From contig NZ_MDSK01000024.1 in the NCBI RefSeq assembly GCF_002940205.1, positions 18,221 through 82,220 on the forward strand: a stretch of DNA of 64,000 bases. Reading direction: 5' to 3'. Position numbers and translations under genes: made by a program. This document shows, piece by piece, positions 20,201 through 29,240 of the stretch (within the stretch, counting starts at the first letter, position 1; every line of letters starts with the position of its first letter). Below the pieces are notes generated by a model, which worked only from the letters and a program-made list of their open reading frames with translations, was not told where the DNA came from and did not search any database. This DNA is from Xanthomonas arboricola pv. guizotiae (GTDB taxonomy: Bacteria; Pseudomonadota; Gammaproteobacteria; Xanthomonadales; Xanthomonadaceae).

Positions 20201-20333
20201 CGATCGGCGGGTCGATCGCCGGCAACTCGCGCAAGGTCAGCCGGGTGAACGACATCACCCCCAGCACGATCAGCAGCAGGCTCATCACCACCGCCATCAC
20301 CGGGCGGGTAATGGACAGGTCGGAGAGTTTCAT
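17208..20333 (-). CDS. RND efflux pump, inner-membrane permease
   Basis: A 1041-residue proton-driven transporter of the HAE-1/AcrB superfamily. It starts MKLSDLSITRPVMAVVMS (TM1), followed by the periplasmic porter loop. TM2-6 contain the proton-relay pair in GLVVDDAIVVVENI, and a second porter loop and helical block follow (NLFSQIGIVMLVGLAAKNGI). The length and internal duplication are complete. Its ATG overlaps the fusion-protein stop by four bases. No outer-membrane channel gene is adjacent, so it probably borrows a TolC-type partner. The substrate is unknown. Confidence 0.95.
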   Translation of the reverse strand: MKLSDLSITRPVMAVVMSLLLIVLGVMSFTRLTLRELPAIDPPIVSVDVEYTGASAAVVESRITQVLEDALAGIEGIETIEARSRNGSSDISIEFVQSRDVEAAANDVRDAVSRVSDRMPDQARPPEISKVEADADPILWLNMSSSTMDTLQLSDYAERYVVDRFSSLDGVAQVRIGGRQRYAMRIWLDRDQLAARALTVADVEAALQNENVELPAGSIESAQRDFTLRVERSYLKPEDFAKLPLSKGEGGYVVRLGDVARVELTSAERRAYFQSNGVPNVGLGIVRNSTANALDVAREARAQAEEVQKSLPQGTNIFVAFDTTTFIDAAVKRVYHTLIEAVVLVLVVIWVFLGSARAALIPAVTVPVCLIAAFIALYAFDFSINLLTLLALVLCIGLVVDDAIVVVENIQRRIDLGEPPLVAAKRGTGQVAFAVIATTAVLVAVFLPVGFLEGNTGRLFRELAVALAAAVAISAFVALTLTPMMSSKLLRPHGQARPNRFHRWFDGRMQAVSAAYGRSLERHVHRSWIFALLMLLALGASAWLMGRIPSELAPAEDRGNFQIMIDGPEGAGFDYTVGQMHQVEAILGPYVGPDKPIVRANPRVPGGFGSSEEMHTGRVSVFLQDWEKRTRPTTEVADELQQKLNVLSGVRARTQVSGGLVRSRGQPFQLVLGGPDYAEIAQWRDRILQRMEANPGLVGPDSDYKETRPQMRVNIDRLRAADLGVPVTAIGGALEAMMGSRRVTTFVDNGEEYDVMLQAGREGRMAPEDLTAIRVRSNRGELIPLSNLVSLSEVAEAGTLNRFNRLRAITITAGLAPGYPLGEAIAWAQQTAREELPEYAQVDWKGESREYQQSGSAVLLTFGMALLVVYLVLAAQFESFAHPLVIMLTVPLAVLGALVGLWVTGGTLNLFSQIGIVMLVGLAAKNGILIVEFANQLRDEGRSVHQAIVESASVRLRPILMTSIATVVGAIPLVVAGGPGSASRATIGVVVIFGVSLSTLLSLYVVPAFYSLIAPFTKSPEAVARELETLEAQTPSVGGHA

Positions 20334-21403
20334 CGTGCTGCCTGCGGGCGCGCCGCTGCCGGCGCAGCTGCGGCCTGATCGACCACCTTCAGGCCCGGAC
20401 GCAGCTTGCCGGTGCCGTCGACCACGATGCGCTCACCGGCCTTGACCCCGTCGAGAATTTCCACCTTGCCGTCGCGGCGCTCGCCCAGGCGCACGTCGGC
20501 GCGCTCCACGCTGCTGTCGGGCTTGACCCGGAACAGGTAGGACTCGCGCCCCACCTGCACCACCGCAATCTCCGGGATCACCACCGCCTGCCGCGCCGGC
20601 TGGAACAGGCGCACATCCAGCAACATGCCCGGGCGCAGCCGGCGATCGCCGTTGGGGAAGTCCGCCCGCACCGTCACCGCGCGGGTGGTCTCGTCGATGC
20701 GCGAATCGATCGCTGCCACCACGCCTTCGAACTGCTCGCCCGGATACGCCGCCGCGGTGCCATTGACGGTATTGCCGAGCTGCACCAGGCCGAACTGCGA
20801 CTCCGGCACCTGGAAGTCCACGTACATGCGCGACACGTCGTCCAGCGTGGCGATCACCGTGCTGGAGGTGATCAACGAGCCCGGGCTGATCTGGCGGATG
20901 CCGAGCACGCCGGAGAACGGCGCGCGCACCTCGCGGTCGGTGATCTCCGCACGCATCTGCTGCACGCGCGCCTGCGCCGCATCGCGCAGCGCGCGTTGCG
21001 TATCGACGGTGGATTTGGCCACCAGCTGCTGACCAACCAGACTCAACTGGCGCCGGTACAGCTGATCGGTTTCCTCGAAGGTGGCCTGCGCGGCGGTCAG
21101 TGCCGCCTGCTGCGAATTGCCGCGCAGCCGCAGCAGCAGCTGCCCGGCCTTGACCTCGTCGCCGCTGTCGAAATACACCTGCTCCACCACATCGCTCACC
21201 GCGGCGGTCAGCGCCACCGATTCGCGCGCACGCACGGTGGCGATCGACTGCACGGTCGAGTTCCAGGGCTGGGTGGTCACCGCCTGCACAGAGACCGGGA
21301 TGGGGTTGGCGGCGGCCGGCGCGGCGGCCTCACGGCTACAACCGGCCAGCGCGACGGCCAACAAGAGCGCTGCGCCGAAACGCGCGCTGGGTCGAACAAG
21401 CAT
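20330..21403 (-). CDS. RND efflux pump, periplasmic adaptor lipoprotein
   Basis: A 357-residue HlyD/MexA-type membrane fusion protein linking the RND permease to an outer-membrane channel. A lipobox LAGC ends the signal peptide. The split lipoyl domain appears around VYFDSGDEVKAGQLLLRLRG and REVRAPFSGVLGIRQISPGS, flanking a short alpha-hairpin. Beta-barrel and membrane-proximal domains follow. It is first in a two-gene operon with the permease (ATGA overlap). No regulator is encoded alongside. Confidence 0.94.
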   Translation of the reverse strand: MLVRPSARFGAALLLAVALAGCSREAAAPAAANPIPVSVQAVTTQPWNSTVQSIATVRARESVALTAAVSDVVEQVYFDSGDEVKAGQLLLRLRGNSQQAALTAAQATFEETDQLYRRQLSLVGQQLVAKSTVDTQRALRDAAQARVQQMRAEITDREVRAPFSGVLGIRQISPGSLITSSTVIATLDDVSRMYVDFQVPESQFGLVQLGNTVNGTAAAYPGEQFEGVVAAIDSRIDETTRAVTVRADFPNGDRRLRPGMLLDVRLFQPARQAVVIPEIAVVQVGRESYLFRVKPDSSVERADVRLGERRDGKVEILDGVKAGERIVVDGTGKLRPGLKVVDQAAAAPAAARPQAAR

Positions 21404-21662
21404 CAGAACATCCTGGCGGGGTACGTCGAAAGTTTAACGACCTAGCCGCCATGGAGTTGACAGAAAGGGCGTGCTTTGCACCATGACCAAAGACCCTTGC
21501 TGTCGTCGGCACGATGCGCTGGCCAGCGCAGCCACCGACACGGCGGCGTGGCTGCCGGACGGACGCGGCCACCGCTCGGCCGCTGCATGCACGCATTCAT
21601 GCATGGCGGCTTCGCGTTGCCCACACCGCCTGACGCCTGCCGCTATGTCCTGTCAGCCCCGC

Positions 21663-23639
21663 TCAGCGTTCCAGCCCGAGAAACTCGAGCACATGACGCG
21701 CCAGCGCCTCTACGTTCTCACCATCGGCGTGAAGATGGACCTCCGGCGCCTCCGGCGCCTCGTACGGCGAATCGATGCCGGTGAAGTTGGGAATCTGCCC
21801 GGCCCGCGCCTTGCGGTACAGCCCCTTCACATCGCGCGCCTCGGCGACCGCCAGCGGCACGTCCACGAACACCTCGACGAATTCCCCGGCCTCGAAGCGC
21901 TCGCGCGCCAGCTGCCGCTCGGCGCGGAACGGCGAGATGAAGCTCACCAGCACGATCAGGCCGGCATCGGCCATCAGCCGCGCCACCTCGGCCACGCGGC
22001 GGATGTTTTCCACGCGGTCTTCGTCGGTGAAGCCCAGGTCGCGGTTGAGCCCGTGGCGCACGTTGTCGCCGTCCAGGATGAAGGTGTGATAGCCCAGCGC
22101 GTGCAGGCGCTTGTCGACCAGGTTGGCGACGGTGGATTTGCCCGCGCCCGACAGGCCGGTGAACCACAGCACGCGCGGGGTCTGGCCCTTGATGCGCGCG
22201 CGCGCGGCGCGATCCACGTCCAGATGCTGCCAATGCACGTTGCCGGCGCGACGTAGCGCGAACTCCAGCGTGCCGGCGGCCACCGTGGCATTGCTCTGCC
22301 GGTCGATCAGGATGAAGCCGCCCAGCACGCGGTTGCGCGCATACGGCGAGAACGCGATCGGCTCGTCCAGCGCCAGATTGCAGTAGCCCACCTCATTGAG
22401 CTCCAGCCGCTTGGCGGCCAGCCGCTCCTGCGTGTTCACATCGACCTTGTGCTTGATCTCGCTGATGCTCGCGGTGACCGTACGCGTGCCGATCTTGAGC
22501 CAGTACGGGCGCCCCGGCAGCAAGGCGGCATCGTCCATCCACAGCAGATGCGCAGCGAACTGGTCGGCCACTTCCGGCGGATCGTCGACGGCGGCGATGA
22601 TGTCGCCGCGGCTGATATCGATCTCCTCGCGCAAGGTCAGCGTGACCGCCTGGCCGGCGCGTGCGCTGCTCACCTCGCCGTTGGCATCCAGCACCGATGC
22701 CACCTGCGTGCGGCGCCCGGACGGCACCACCACCACGGCATCGCCCACCCGCACCTGCCCGGCGGCAATCGTGCCTGCATAGCCGCGGAACTGCGAGCTG
22801 ACGCGATTGACCCATTGCACCGGCAGACGCAGGCCGCTGCCGGCTTCCGGCGCCTCCACGTGCACGGTGTCGAGATGCTGCAGCAGATGCGGGCCGCGGT
22901 ACCATGGCATCCGCGTCGAGGGGCTGGACAGATTCTCGCCAGCCAGTGCCGACAGCGGAATGCACTGCACATCGGCGATGCCCAGCTGCGCGGCCAACGC
23001 GCGGTAGCCCTCGGCGATGTCGGCGAACACCTGTGCGTCGTAGTCCACCAGGTCCATCTTGTTGACCGCCAGCACCACGTGGCCGATGCCCAGCAGCGAC
23101 ACGATGTAACTGTGCCGGCGCGTCTGCGCCAGCAAGCCCTTGCGCGCGTCCACCAGCACCACCGCGACATCGGCAGTGGATGCGCCGGTGGCCATGTTGC
23201 GCGTGTACTGCTCATGCCCTGGGCAGTCGGCGACGATGTACTTGCGCTGGTCGGTATCGAAATAGCGGTACGCCACATCGATGGTGATCCCCTGCTCGCG
23301 CTCGGCGGCCAGCCCGTCCATCAACAATGCATAGTCGATACCCTCGCCCTGCGTGCCGTGCCGCCGGCTATCGCTTTCCAGCGCGGCAAGCTGATCGTCG
23401 AACAGGCGCTTGCTGTCGTACAGCAAGCGCCCGATCAAGGTGCTCTTGCCATCGTCCACGCTGCCGCAGGTGATGAAGCGCAGCAGCGGCTTGGCTTCGT
23501 GTTGATGCAGGTAGGCGCTGATCGCGCCGGGAATCGGGAATCGGGAATCGGGAATGGCAAAAGCGGCATCCTCGAACGATTCAGACGCAGCGAACTGCTG
23601 TTCCGATTCTCCATTCCCGATTCCCGATTCCCGGCCCAT
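21663..23639 (-). CDS. cysNC: bifunctional sulfate adenylyltransferase subunit 1 / adenylylsulfate kinase
   Basis: A 658-residue fusion. CysN (about 45-470) is the GTPase that drives ATP sulfurylase, with P-loop GSVDDGKST (59-67), DCPGH and NKMD. CysC (about 475-650) phosphorylates APS to PAPS, with P-loop GLSGAGKS (495-502). The ATG at 23639 overlaps the cysD stop (TGATG), so translation is coupled. No ATG, GTG or TTG start lies between it and the conserved ISAYLHQHE. Residues ~2-38 are therefore encoded by an inserted 107-bp repeat element and have no counterpart in the family. CysNC acts with CysD in the cytoplasm. Confidence 0.95.
   Translation of the reverse strand: MGRESGIGNGESEQQFAASESFEDAAFAIPDSRFPIPGAISAYLHQHEAKPLLRFITCGSVDDGKSTLIGRLLYDSKRLFDDQLAALESDSRRHGTQGEGIDYALLMDGLAAEREQGITIDVAYRYFDTDQRKYIVADCPGHEQYTRNMATGASTADVAVVLVDARKGLLAQTRRHSYIVSLLGIGHVVLAVNKMDLVDYDAQVFADIAEGYRALAAQLGIADVQCIPLSALAGENLSSPSTRMPWYRGPHLLQHLDTVHVEAPEAGSGLRLPVQWVNRVSSQFRGYAGTIAAGQVRVGDAVVVVPSGRRTQVASVLDANGEVSSARAGQAVTLTLREEIDISRGDIIAAVDDPPEVADQFAAHLLWMDDAALLPGRPYWLKIGTRTVTASISEIKHKVDVNTQERLAAKRLELNEVGYCNLALDEPIAFSPYARNRVLGGFILIDRQSNATVAAGTLEFALRRAGNVHWQHLDVDRAARARIKGQTPRVLWFTGLSGAGKSTVANLVDKRLHALGYHTFILDGDNVRHGLNRDLGFTDEDRVENIRRVAEVARLMADAGLIVLVSFISPFRAERQLARERFEAGEFVEVFVDVPLAVAEARDVKGLYRKARAGQIPNFTGIDSPYEAPEAPEVHLHADGENVEALARHVLEFLGLER
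23528..23634 (-). repeat. GGGAATC inverted-repeat element, copy A (inside cysNC)
   Basis: About 30-bp arms built of GGGAATC units face each other across a ~45-bp core. Read on the minus strand the core begins CGGAACAGC and ends CCGCTTTT. The element lies wholly within the first codons of cysNC and is open in that frame. It matches copy B at 26576-26681 in length (107 versus 106 bp), layout and orientation toward the downstream gene. Confidence 0.85.
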
Positions 23640-24547
23640 CAGAAATACCCCTCAAGCTTCTTCTGCTCCATCGACGCACCTGGCGCATGATCGATCATGC
23701 GGCCCTGGCGTTCGGAGCTGGTGCTGACCAGCATTTCGGCGATCACCGCTTCCAGCGTGTCTGCAGTCGATTCGATCGCGCCGGTCAGCGGATAGCAGCC
23801 CAGCGTGCGGAAGCGCACCGAGCGCAGTTGCGGCGTCTCGCCGTCGTGCAGCGGCAGGCGGTCGTCGTCGACCATGATCCAGGCGCCGTCGCGCTGCACC
23901 ACCGGGCGCGGCGCGGCAAAGTACAGCGGCACCACCGGTATCCGCTCGCGGTAGATGTACAGCCAGATATCCAGCTCGGTCCAGTTGGACAGCGGAAACA
24001 CGCGCACGCTTTCGCCAGGTCTGGTGCGCGCGTTGTACAGATTCCACAACTCGGGGCGCTGATTCTTGGGGTCCCAGCGATGACGCGCGTTGCGGAACGA
24101 GAACACGCGCTCCTTGGCGCGCGATTTCTCCTCGTCGCGGCGCGCCCCGCCGATCGCCGCGTCGAAGCCGCCCTGCTCCAGCGCCTGCTTCAGGCCCTGG
24201 GTCTTCATGATGTCGGTATGCACCGCCGCGCCGTGGCTGATCGGGCCGACGTCCTGGGCGATGCCATCGGGGTTGATGTGCACGCGCAGGTCCACGCCGG
24301 TCTCGGCCGCGCGGCGGTCGCGGAAGGCGATCATCTCGCCGAACTTCCAGCGCGTGTCCACATGCAGCAGCGGGATCGGTGGCGGCGACGGCGCGAACGC
24401 CTTGAGCAGCAGATGCAGCAGCACCGAGCTGTCCTTGCCTACCGAATACAGCATCACCGGGGCCCGGAATTCGGCGGCGACCTCGCGCAGGATGTGGATG
24501 CTTTCGGCCTCGAGCCGATCCAGGTGTGACAGGGGCAGCAGAGTCAT
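23639..24547 (-). CDS. cysD: sulfate adenylyltransferase subunit 2
   Basis: A 302-residue catalytic subunit of ATP sulfurylase, which makes APS from sulfate and ATP. The PP-loop [12 protein letters not shown] binds ATP. Family blocks include [43 protein letters not shown] and the C-terminal [21 protein letters not shown]. It is first in the cysD-cysNC operon and divergent from cysJ. The 178-bp shared promoter region is where CysB control would be expected. Confidence 0.97.
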   Translation of the reverse strand: MTLLPLSHLDRLEAESIHILREVAAEFRAPVMLYSVGKDSSVLLHLLLKAFAPSPPPIPLLHVDTRWKFGEMIAFRDRRAAETGVDLRVHINPDGIAQDVGPISHGAAVHTDIMKTQGLKQALEQGGFDAAIGGARRDEEKSRAKERVFSFRNARHRWDPKNQRPELWNLYNARTRPGESVRVFPLSNWTELDIWLYIYRERIPVVPLYFAAPRPVVQRDGAWIMVDDDRLPLHDGETPQLRSVRFRTLGCYPLTGAIESTADTLEAVIAEMLVSTSSERQGRMIDHAPGASMEQKKLEGYF

Positions 24548-24643
24548 CAGGTGTCGTGGGCGTCGGCGGGCAGACCAGCCGATGGTAGGGCAAGGCGCGG
24601 CAGTGTGTGGCGCGGGCCGCGCGCACCCAAATAAGCGGCCGGC

Positions 24644-24658
24644 ATAACGCGATAACGG
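24644..24658. promoter_or_regulatory. candidate CysB-responsive site between cysD and cysJ
   Basis: A tandem ATAACG/ATAACGG pair (ATAACGCGATAACGG) is an AT-rich island in the divergent cysD/cysJ promoter region. A related ATAACCG occurs in the cysB/cysG promoter region at 37235-37241. CysB sites are poorly conserved, so this is a suggestion from position and shared sequence only. Confidence 0.3.
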
Positions 24659-24725
24659 CTCATCCTTTCTGGCCGTGGCAACGCTTCCCTAACATCTCCG
24701 GTCTCAGCAACCGCCCTGGATCCGA

Positions 24726-26573
24726 ATGACCGCCGCCAGTTCCGCGCTACCGCCCAGCCCCTTGCCCGACGAGCGCAAGGCGCTGCTGGACCGGTTGGTC
24801 GACGGCCTGGATGCCGCGTCGCTGTGGTGGCTGTCCGGCTACACCGCCGGGCTGGCACAAGGCCAGCCGCCGCGCTCGCTGGCGGTGTTGCCGGGCGGCC
24901 AGCCGCACGCGCCGGCGCAGGAAAGCCAGCGCCTGACCGTGCTGTACGGCAGCCAGACCGGCAATGCGCGCCGGGAGGCCGAGCAGCTGGCGGCCGAGGC
25001 CGAGGCCGCCGGCCTGAGCGTGCGTCTGCTGCGTGCCGACGCCTACCCCACCCGCGAACTGGCCAGCGAGCGGTTGCTCTACGTGGTCATCAGCACCCAG
25101 GGCGAAGGCGACCCGCCGGACGATGCGATCGGCCTGGTCGAATTCCTGACCGGCCGCCGCGCGCCCAAGCTGCCCGAGCTCAAGTACGCGGTGCTTGGCC
25201 TGGGCGACTCCAGTTACGCAGATTTCTGCGGCATCGCACGCCGCATCGACGATCGCCTGGCCGAACTTGGCGGCAGCCGCGTGCAGCCACGCGGCGAAGC
25301 CGACCTGGATATCGACAGCGTCGCTGCGCCCTGGCGCACGCAGGCGCTCAGGCACGCGCGCGAACAGCTCAGGAGCGGCCAGCACTCGGCCACGGTCACG
25401 CCGCTGCGCAGCAGCCCGGCCGCACCGGTGTGGTCGCATCAGCAGCCCTTCCCTGCGGAATTGCTGGCCAACCAGATCGTCAGCGGGCGCGACTTCAAGG
25501 GTCCGCAGTTCCGCGTCTACGCACTGCCGAGCAAGCGCGTGCGCCACCTGGAATTTTCGCTGGAAGGCAGCGGGCTGAGCTACGAGCCCGGCGACGCGCT
25601 GGGCATCCGCCATCGCAATCCGCCTGCGCTGGTGGATGCGGTGCTCGAAACGCTGCGCCTGGACGGTCATGCTGCGGTCACCGTCGGCGAAGAGACTCTG
25701 GCCCTGCACGAGTGGCTGGCCACCCGGCGCGAATTGACCAAGCTGTCGCGGCCGCTGCTGGCCGCCCATGCCGAGCGTGCGCGCGCCGACGAGCTGCAAG
25801 CGCTGCTCACCCCGACCCAGACCGCCGGCCTGGCGTCATTGCTCGCCGATCACCAGTTGATCGACGTACTGCGACGCTGGCCGGCGGATTGGGACCATGC
25901 CGGCCTGCTGGCCGCGCTGCGTCCGCTCACTCCGCGCCTGTACTCGATCGCCTCCAGCCGCAAGCGCGTGGGCGAGGAAGTGCATCTGGTGGTGGATGAA
26001 CTCACCTACCAGGCGCACGGGCATGCGCACCTGGGCTCGGCCAGCGGCTTTCTTGCCGCTTTGCGCGAAGGCGATACCGCACCGGTCTACATCGAGCCGA
26101 ACGCGCGCTTCCGGCTGCCGGCCGATAGCGACCGCGACATCCTGATGATCGGCCCGGGCACCGGCGTTGCGCCGTTCCGCGGCTTCGTGCAGGAACGCGC
26201 CGAAGTTGGCGCCAACGGCCGCAACTGGCTGTTCTTCGGCGCCCAGCATTTCAATACCGACTTCCTGTATCAGGCCGAATGGCAACAGGCCTTGCAGCGC
26301 GGCGAACTGCACGCGCTGGAAGTCGCGTTCTCGCGCGACCAGGCCGAAAAGGTCTATGTGCAGCATCGCCTGCGCGCGCGCGGCGCCGAGGTCTACGCCT
26401 GGCTGCAGGGCGGCGCGCATCTGTACGTGTGCGGCGCCATCGGCATGGGCAAGGACGTGCACGCCGCCCTGCTCGACATCGTCGCCACCCACGGCGCCCT
26501 GGATGCAGAAGCCGCCGCGGCCTATCTCACCCAGCTGCAGGTGGAGGGGCGGTATGCGCGCGATGTCTATTAG
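24726..26573 (+). CDS. cysJ: assimilatory sulfite reductase, flavoprotein subunit
   Basis: A 615-residue NADPH-to-hemoprotein electron carrier. The flavodoxin-like FMN domain begins at LYGSQTGNARREAEQL (~75-90) and includes STQGEGDPPDD. The FAD/NADPH-binding FNR-type half contains RLYSIASSRK and IGPGTGVAPFRGF and ends with the aromatic residue of RYARDVY. The length matches the family (about 600). It opens the cysJ-cysI-cysH operon and supplies electrons to CysI for reducing sulfite to sulfide. Confidence 0.97.
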   Translation: MTAASSALPPSPLPDERKALLDRLVDGLDAASLWWLSGYTAGLAQGQPPRSLAVLPGGQPHAPAQESQRLTVLYGSQTGNARREAEQLAAEAEAAGLSVRLLRADAYPTRELASERLLYVVISTQGEGDPPDDAIGLVEFLTGRRAPKLPELKYAVLGLGDSSYADFCGIARRIDDRLAELGGSRVQPRGEADLDIDSVAAPWRTQALRHAREQLRSGQHSATVTPLRSSPAAPVWSHQQPFPAELLANQIVSGRDFKGPQFRVYALPSKRVRHLEFSLEGSGLSYEPGDALGIRHRNPPALVDAVLETLRLDGHAAVTVGEETLALHEWLATRRELTKLSRPLLAAHAERARADELQALLTPTQTAGLASLLADHQLIDVLRRWPADWDHAGLLAALRPLTPRLYSIASSRKRVGEEVHLVVDELTYQAHGHAHLGSASGFLAALREGDTAPVYIEPNARFRLPADSDRDILMIGPGTGVAPFRGFVQERAEVGANGRNWLFFGAQHFNTDFLYQAEWQQALQRGELHALEVAFSRDQAEKVYVQHRLRARGAEVYAWLQGGAHLYVCGAIGMGKDVHAALLDIVATHGALDAEAAAAYLTQLQVEGRYARDVY

Positions 26574-26575
26574 TG

Positions 26576-26681
26576 CCGGGAATCGGGATTGGGGAATCGG
26601 GGATCGGAACAGCCCGCAACTGACCTTTCCTGGCAGACCAAGCCGCTTTTTTCGATTCCCCATTCCCGACTCCCGATTCCC
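26576..26681 (+). repeat. GGGAATC inverted-repeat element, copy B (between cysJ and cysI)
   Basis: A 106-bp element starts three bases after the cysJ stop and ends at the cysI ATG. The arms (~32 and ~29 bp) consist of imperfect GGGAATC units and could fold into a long hairpin. The core starts CGGAACAGC and ends CCGCTTTT, as in copy A. It is open in the cysI frame, beginning at a TTG at 26589. Confidence 0.85.
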
Positions 26682-28388
26682 ATGACCCACTCCGTCGAAG
26701 ACATCAAATCCGAAAGTCGCCGTCTGCGCGGGTCGCTGGAACAGAGCCTGGCCGATGCGGTGACCGGTGCGTTGCGCGAGGACGATCAGACCCTGATCAA
26801 GTACCACGGCAGCTACCAGCAGGACGATCGCGACATCCGCGATGAGCGGCGTCGGCAGAAGCTCGAACCGGCGTACCAGTTCATGATCCGCACCCGCACG
26901 CCGGGCGGGGTGATCTCGCCTACGCAGTGGCTGGCGCTGGATGGCATCGCCACGCGGTACGCCAATCATTCGCTGCGCATCACCACGCGCCAGGCGTTCC
27001 AGTTCCATGGCGTGATCAAGCGCGAGCTCAAGGCGACCATGCAGGCGATCAACGCCACCTTGATCGATACGCTGGCCGCCTGCGGCGATGTCAATCGCAA
27101 CGTGCAGGTCGCGACCAATCCGCTGCTGTCGCAGGCGCATGCCACGCTGTATGCCGATGCCGCGCGGGTGTCCGAGCACCTGTTGCCCAATACCCGTGCG
27201 TATTACGAGATCTGGCTGGACGAAGAGCGCGTGTCCGGTTCCGGCAACGAAGAGGAGCCGATCTACGGCGAGCGTTATCTGCCGCGCAAGTTCAAGATTG
27301 GTTTCGCCGCGCCGCCGCTCAACGATGTGGACGTGTTCGCCAACGATCTGGGCTTCATCGCGATCCTGCACGACGGCGAGTTGCTCGGCTACAACGTCAG
27401 CATCGGCGGCGGCATGGGCGCCAGCCATGGCGATGCGGAAACCTGGCCGCGCGTGGCCAATGTCGTCGGGTTCGTCACCCGCGATCAGTTGCTGGAGGTG
27501 GCCACCGCCGTGGTCACCACCCAGCGCGACTTCGGCAACCGTGCGGTGCGCAAGCGCGCGCGCTTCAAGTACACCATCGACGATCACGGCCTGGACACCA
27601 TCGTGGCCGAGATCGAACGTCGTGCCGGCTTTGCGCTGCAACCCGCCCGGGAGTTCGCGTTCGAGCACAACGGCGACCGCTACGGCTGGGTCGAGGGCGA
27701 CGACGGGCTGTCGCATCTGACCCTGGCCCTGCCTGCCGGGCGCATCGCCGATACCGACACCGCTGCGCATCTGAGCGGCCTGCGGGCGATTGCGCAATTG
27801 AACGTCGGCCAGTTCCGCATGACGCCCAACCAGAACCTGGTCATCGCCGGCGTGCTGGCCAGCGAGCGCGCGCGCGTCGATGCCCTGGTCGCGCAGTACG
27901 GCCTGGATGCCGGCAATCGCGCGCCCACCGCGCTGGCACGCGGCGCGATGGCCTGCGTGGCACTGCCGACCTGCGGGCTGGCGATGGCCGAGGCCGAGCG
28001 CTACCTGCCGGACTTCAGCGCGGCCCTGCAGCCGCTGCTGGAGCAACATGGGCTGGCCGACACCCCGATCGTGCTGCGCCTGTCCGGCTGCCCGAATGGC
28101 TGTTCGCGCCCGTACCTGGCCGAGATCGCGCTGGTCGGCAAGGCACCCGGCCGCTACAACCTGATGCTGGGCGGTGATCGCCGTGGCCAGCGCCTGAACA
28201 CGCTGTACCGCGAAAACATCACCGAAGCGGACATCCTGGCCGCGCTGGAACCGCTGCTGGCGCGCTATGCCGCCGAACGCGATCAGGCCGGCGACGAAGG
28301 CTTCGGCGATTTCCTGCATCGCAGCGGCCTGATCGCGCTGCCGCCCTACCCCACACATCGTCACCTCGACCTGGAATTGCTCGCATGA
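26682..28388 (+). CDS. cysI: assimilatory sulfite reductase, hemoprotein subunit
   Basis: A 568-residue siroheme/[4Fe-4S] enzyme that reduces sulfite to sulfide with electrons from CysJ. The cluster ligands are the C-X5-C of CVALPTC and the C-X3-C of CPNGC. The substrate arginines occur in blocks such as [13 protein letters not shown]. The start [11 protein letters not shown] matches the family. However, the ATG directly follows an inserted repeat (CCCGATTCCC) with no Shine-Dalgarno. A TTG at 26589 would instead add 31 repeat-derived residues. It overlaps cysH by four bases. Confidence 0.95.
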   Translation: MTHSVEDIKSESRRLRGSLEQSLADAVTGALREDDQTLIKYHGSYQQDDRDIRDERRRQKLEPAYQFMIRTRTPGGVISPTQWLALDGIATRYANHSLRITTRQAFQFHGVIKRELKATMQAINATLIDTLAACGDVNRNVQVATNPLLSQAHATLYADAARVSEHLLPNTRAYYEIWLDEERVSGSGNEEEPIYGERYLPRKFKIGFAAPPLNDVDVFANDLGFIAILHDGELLGYNVSIGGGMGASHGDAETWPRVANVVGFVTRDQLLEVATAVVTTQRDFGNRAVRKRARFKYTIDDHGLDTIVAEIERRAGFALQPAREFAFEHNGDRYGWVEGDDGLSHLTLALPAGRIADTDTAAHLSGLRAIAQLNVGQFRMTPNQNLVIAGVLASERARVDALVAQYGLDAGNRAPTALARGAMACVALPTCGLAMAEAERYLPDFSAALQPLLEQHGLADTPIVLRLSGCPNGCSRPYLAEIALVGKAPGRYNLMLGGDRRGQRLNTLYRENITEADILAALEPLLARYAAERDQAGDEGFGDFLHRSGLIALPPYPTHRHLDLELLA

Positions 28389-29110
28389 CCGCGCTGCCTG
28401 CCGCATCGATCACTGCGTCCGCACTGGACGACCTGGACGCGCTCAACGTGCGGCTGGAAGGCCTGCGCGCCGACGCGCGCGTGGCCTGGGCATTGCAACA
28501 CGGCCCGCAGCAGGCGGCGCTGTCGTCCAGCTTCGGCGCGCAGTCGGCGGTCACGCTGCACCTGCTCACCCAGCAGCGCCCGGACATTCCGGTGATCCTG
28601 ATCGATACCGGCTACCTGTTCCCGGAAACCTACCGGTTTGCCGACGCACTGGCCGACCGGCTCAAGCTCAACCTCAAGGTGTACCGCCCGCTGGTCAGCC
28701 GTGCCTGGATGGAAGCGCGCCACGGCCGCCTGTGGGAACAGGGCATGGTCGGCATCGACCAGTACAACAACCTGCGCAAGGTCGAGCCGATGCGCCGCGC
28801 ATTGGACGAGCTCAACGTGGGTACCTGGTTCACCGGCCTGCGCCGCAGCCAGTCCGGCGGCCGCGCGCAGACGCCGATCGTGCAAAAGCGCGGCGAGCGC
28901 TACAAGGTCAGCCCGATCGCCGACTGGACAGACCGCGACGTGTGGCAATACCTGCAGGCGCACGACCTGCCCTACCACCCGCTGTGGGAACAGGGCTATG
29001 TGTCCATCGGCGACTTCCACACCACACGCCGCTGGGAGCCGGGCATGCGCGAGGAGGACACGCGCTTTTTCGGGTTGAAGCGCGAATGCGGCATCCACGA
29101 GGACATCTGA
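28385..29110 (+). CDS. cysH: phosphoadenylylsulfate (PAPS) reductase
   Basis: A 241-residue enzyme reducing PAPS to sulfite with thioredoxin. It shows [10 protein letters not shown] (PP-loop remnant), [22 protein letters not shown] and the C-terminal catalytic KRECGIH. The cysteine pairs that bind an iron-sulfur cluster in APS reductases are absent. It is therefore the PAPS type, consistent with CysC being present. The ATG overlaps the cysI stop (ATGA). It is the last gene of the operon. Confidence 0.97.
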   Translation: MTALPAASITASALDDLDALNVRLEGLRADARVAWALQHGPQQAALSSSFGAQSAVTLHLLTQQRPDIPVILIDTGYLFPETYRFADALADRLKLNLKVYRPLVSRAWMEARHGRLWEQGMVGIDQYNNLRKVEPMRRALDELNVGTWFTGLRRSQSGGRAQTPIVQKRGERYKVSPIADWTDRDVWQYLQAHDLPYHPLWEQGYVSIGDFHTTRRWEPGMREEDTRFFGLKRECGIHEDI

Positions 29111-29240
29111 GCGCAGCGCAGTGCGCGCTCGTCACCAAGCTCGCATGCACCACTAAGGCGTCGAGGTTACCGGTAGGCACACCGCCGGGCGCATCCCTGA
29201 CTCGGCGGGTCTGCAGCGACTTGAGGTGACGCGCATGTGC

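Noticed and set aside
25836..28406. 856-residue minus-strand frame opposite cysJ/cysI
   Set aside because: Shadow of two well-identified genes; the composition is typical of reversed GC-rich codons.
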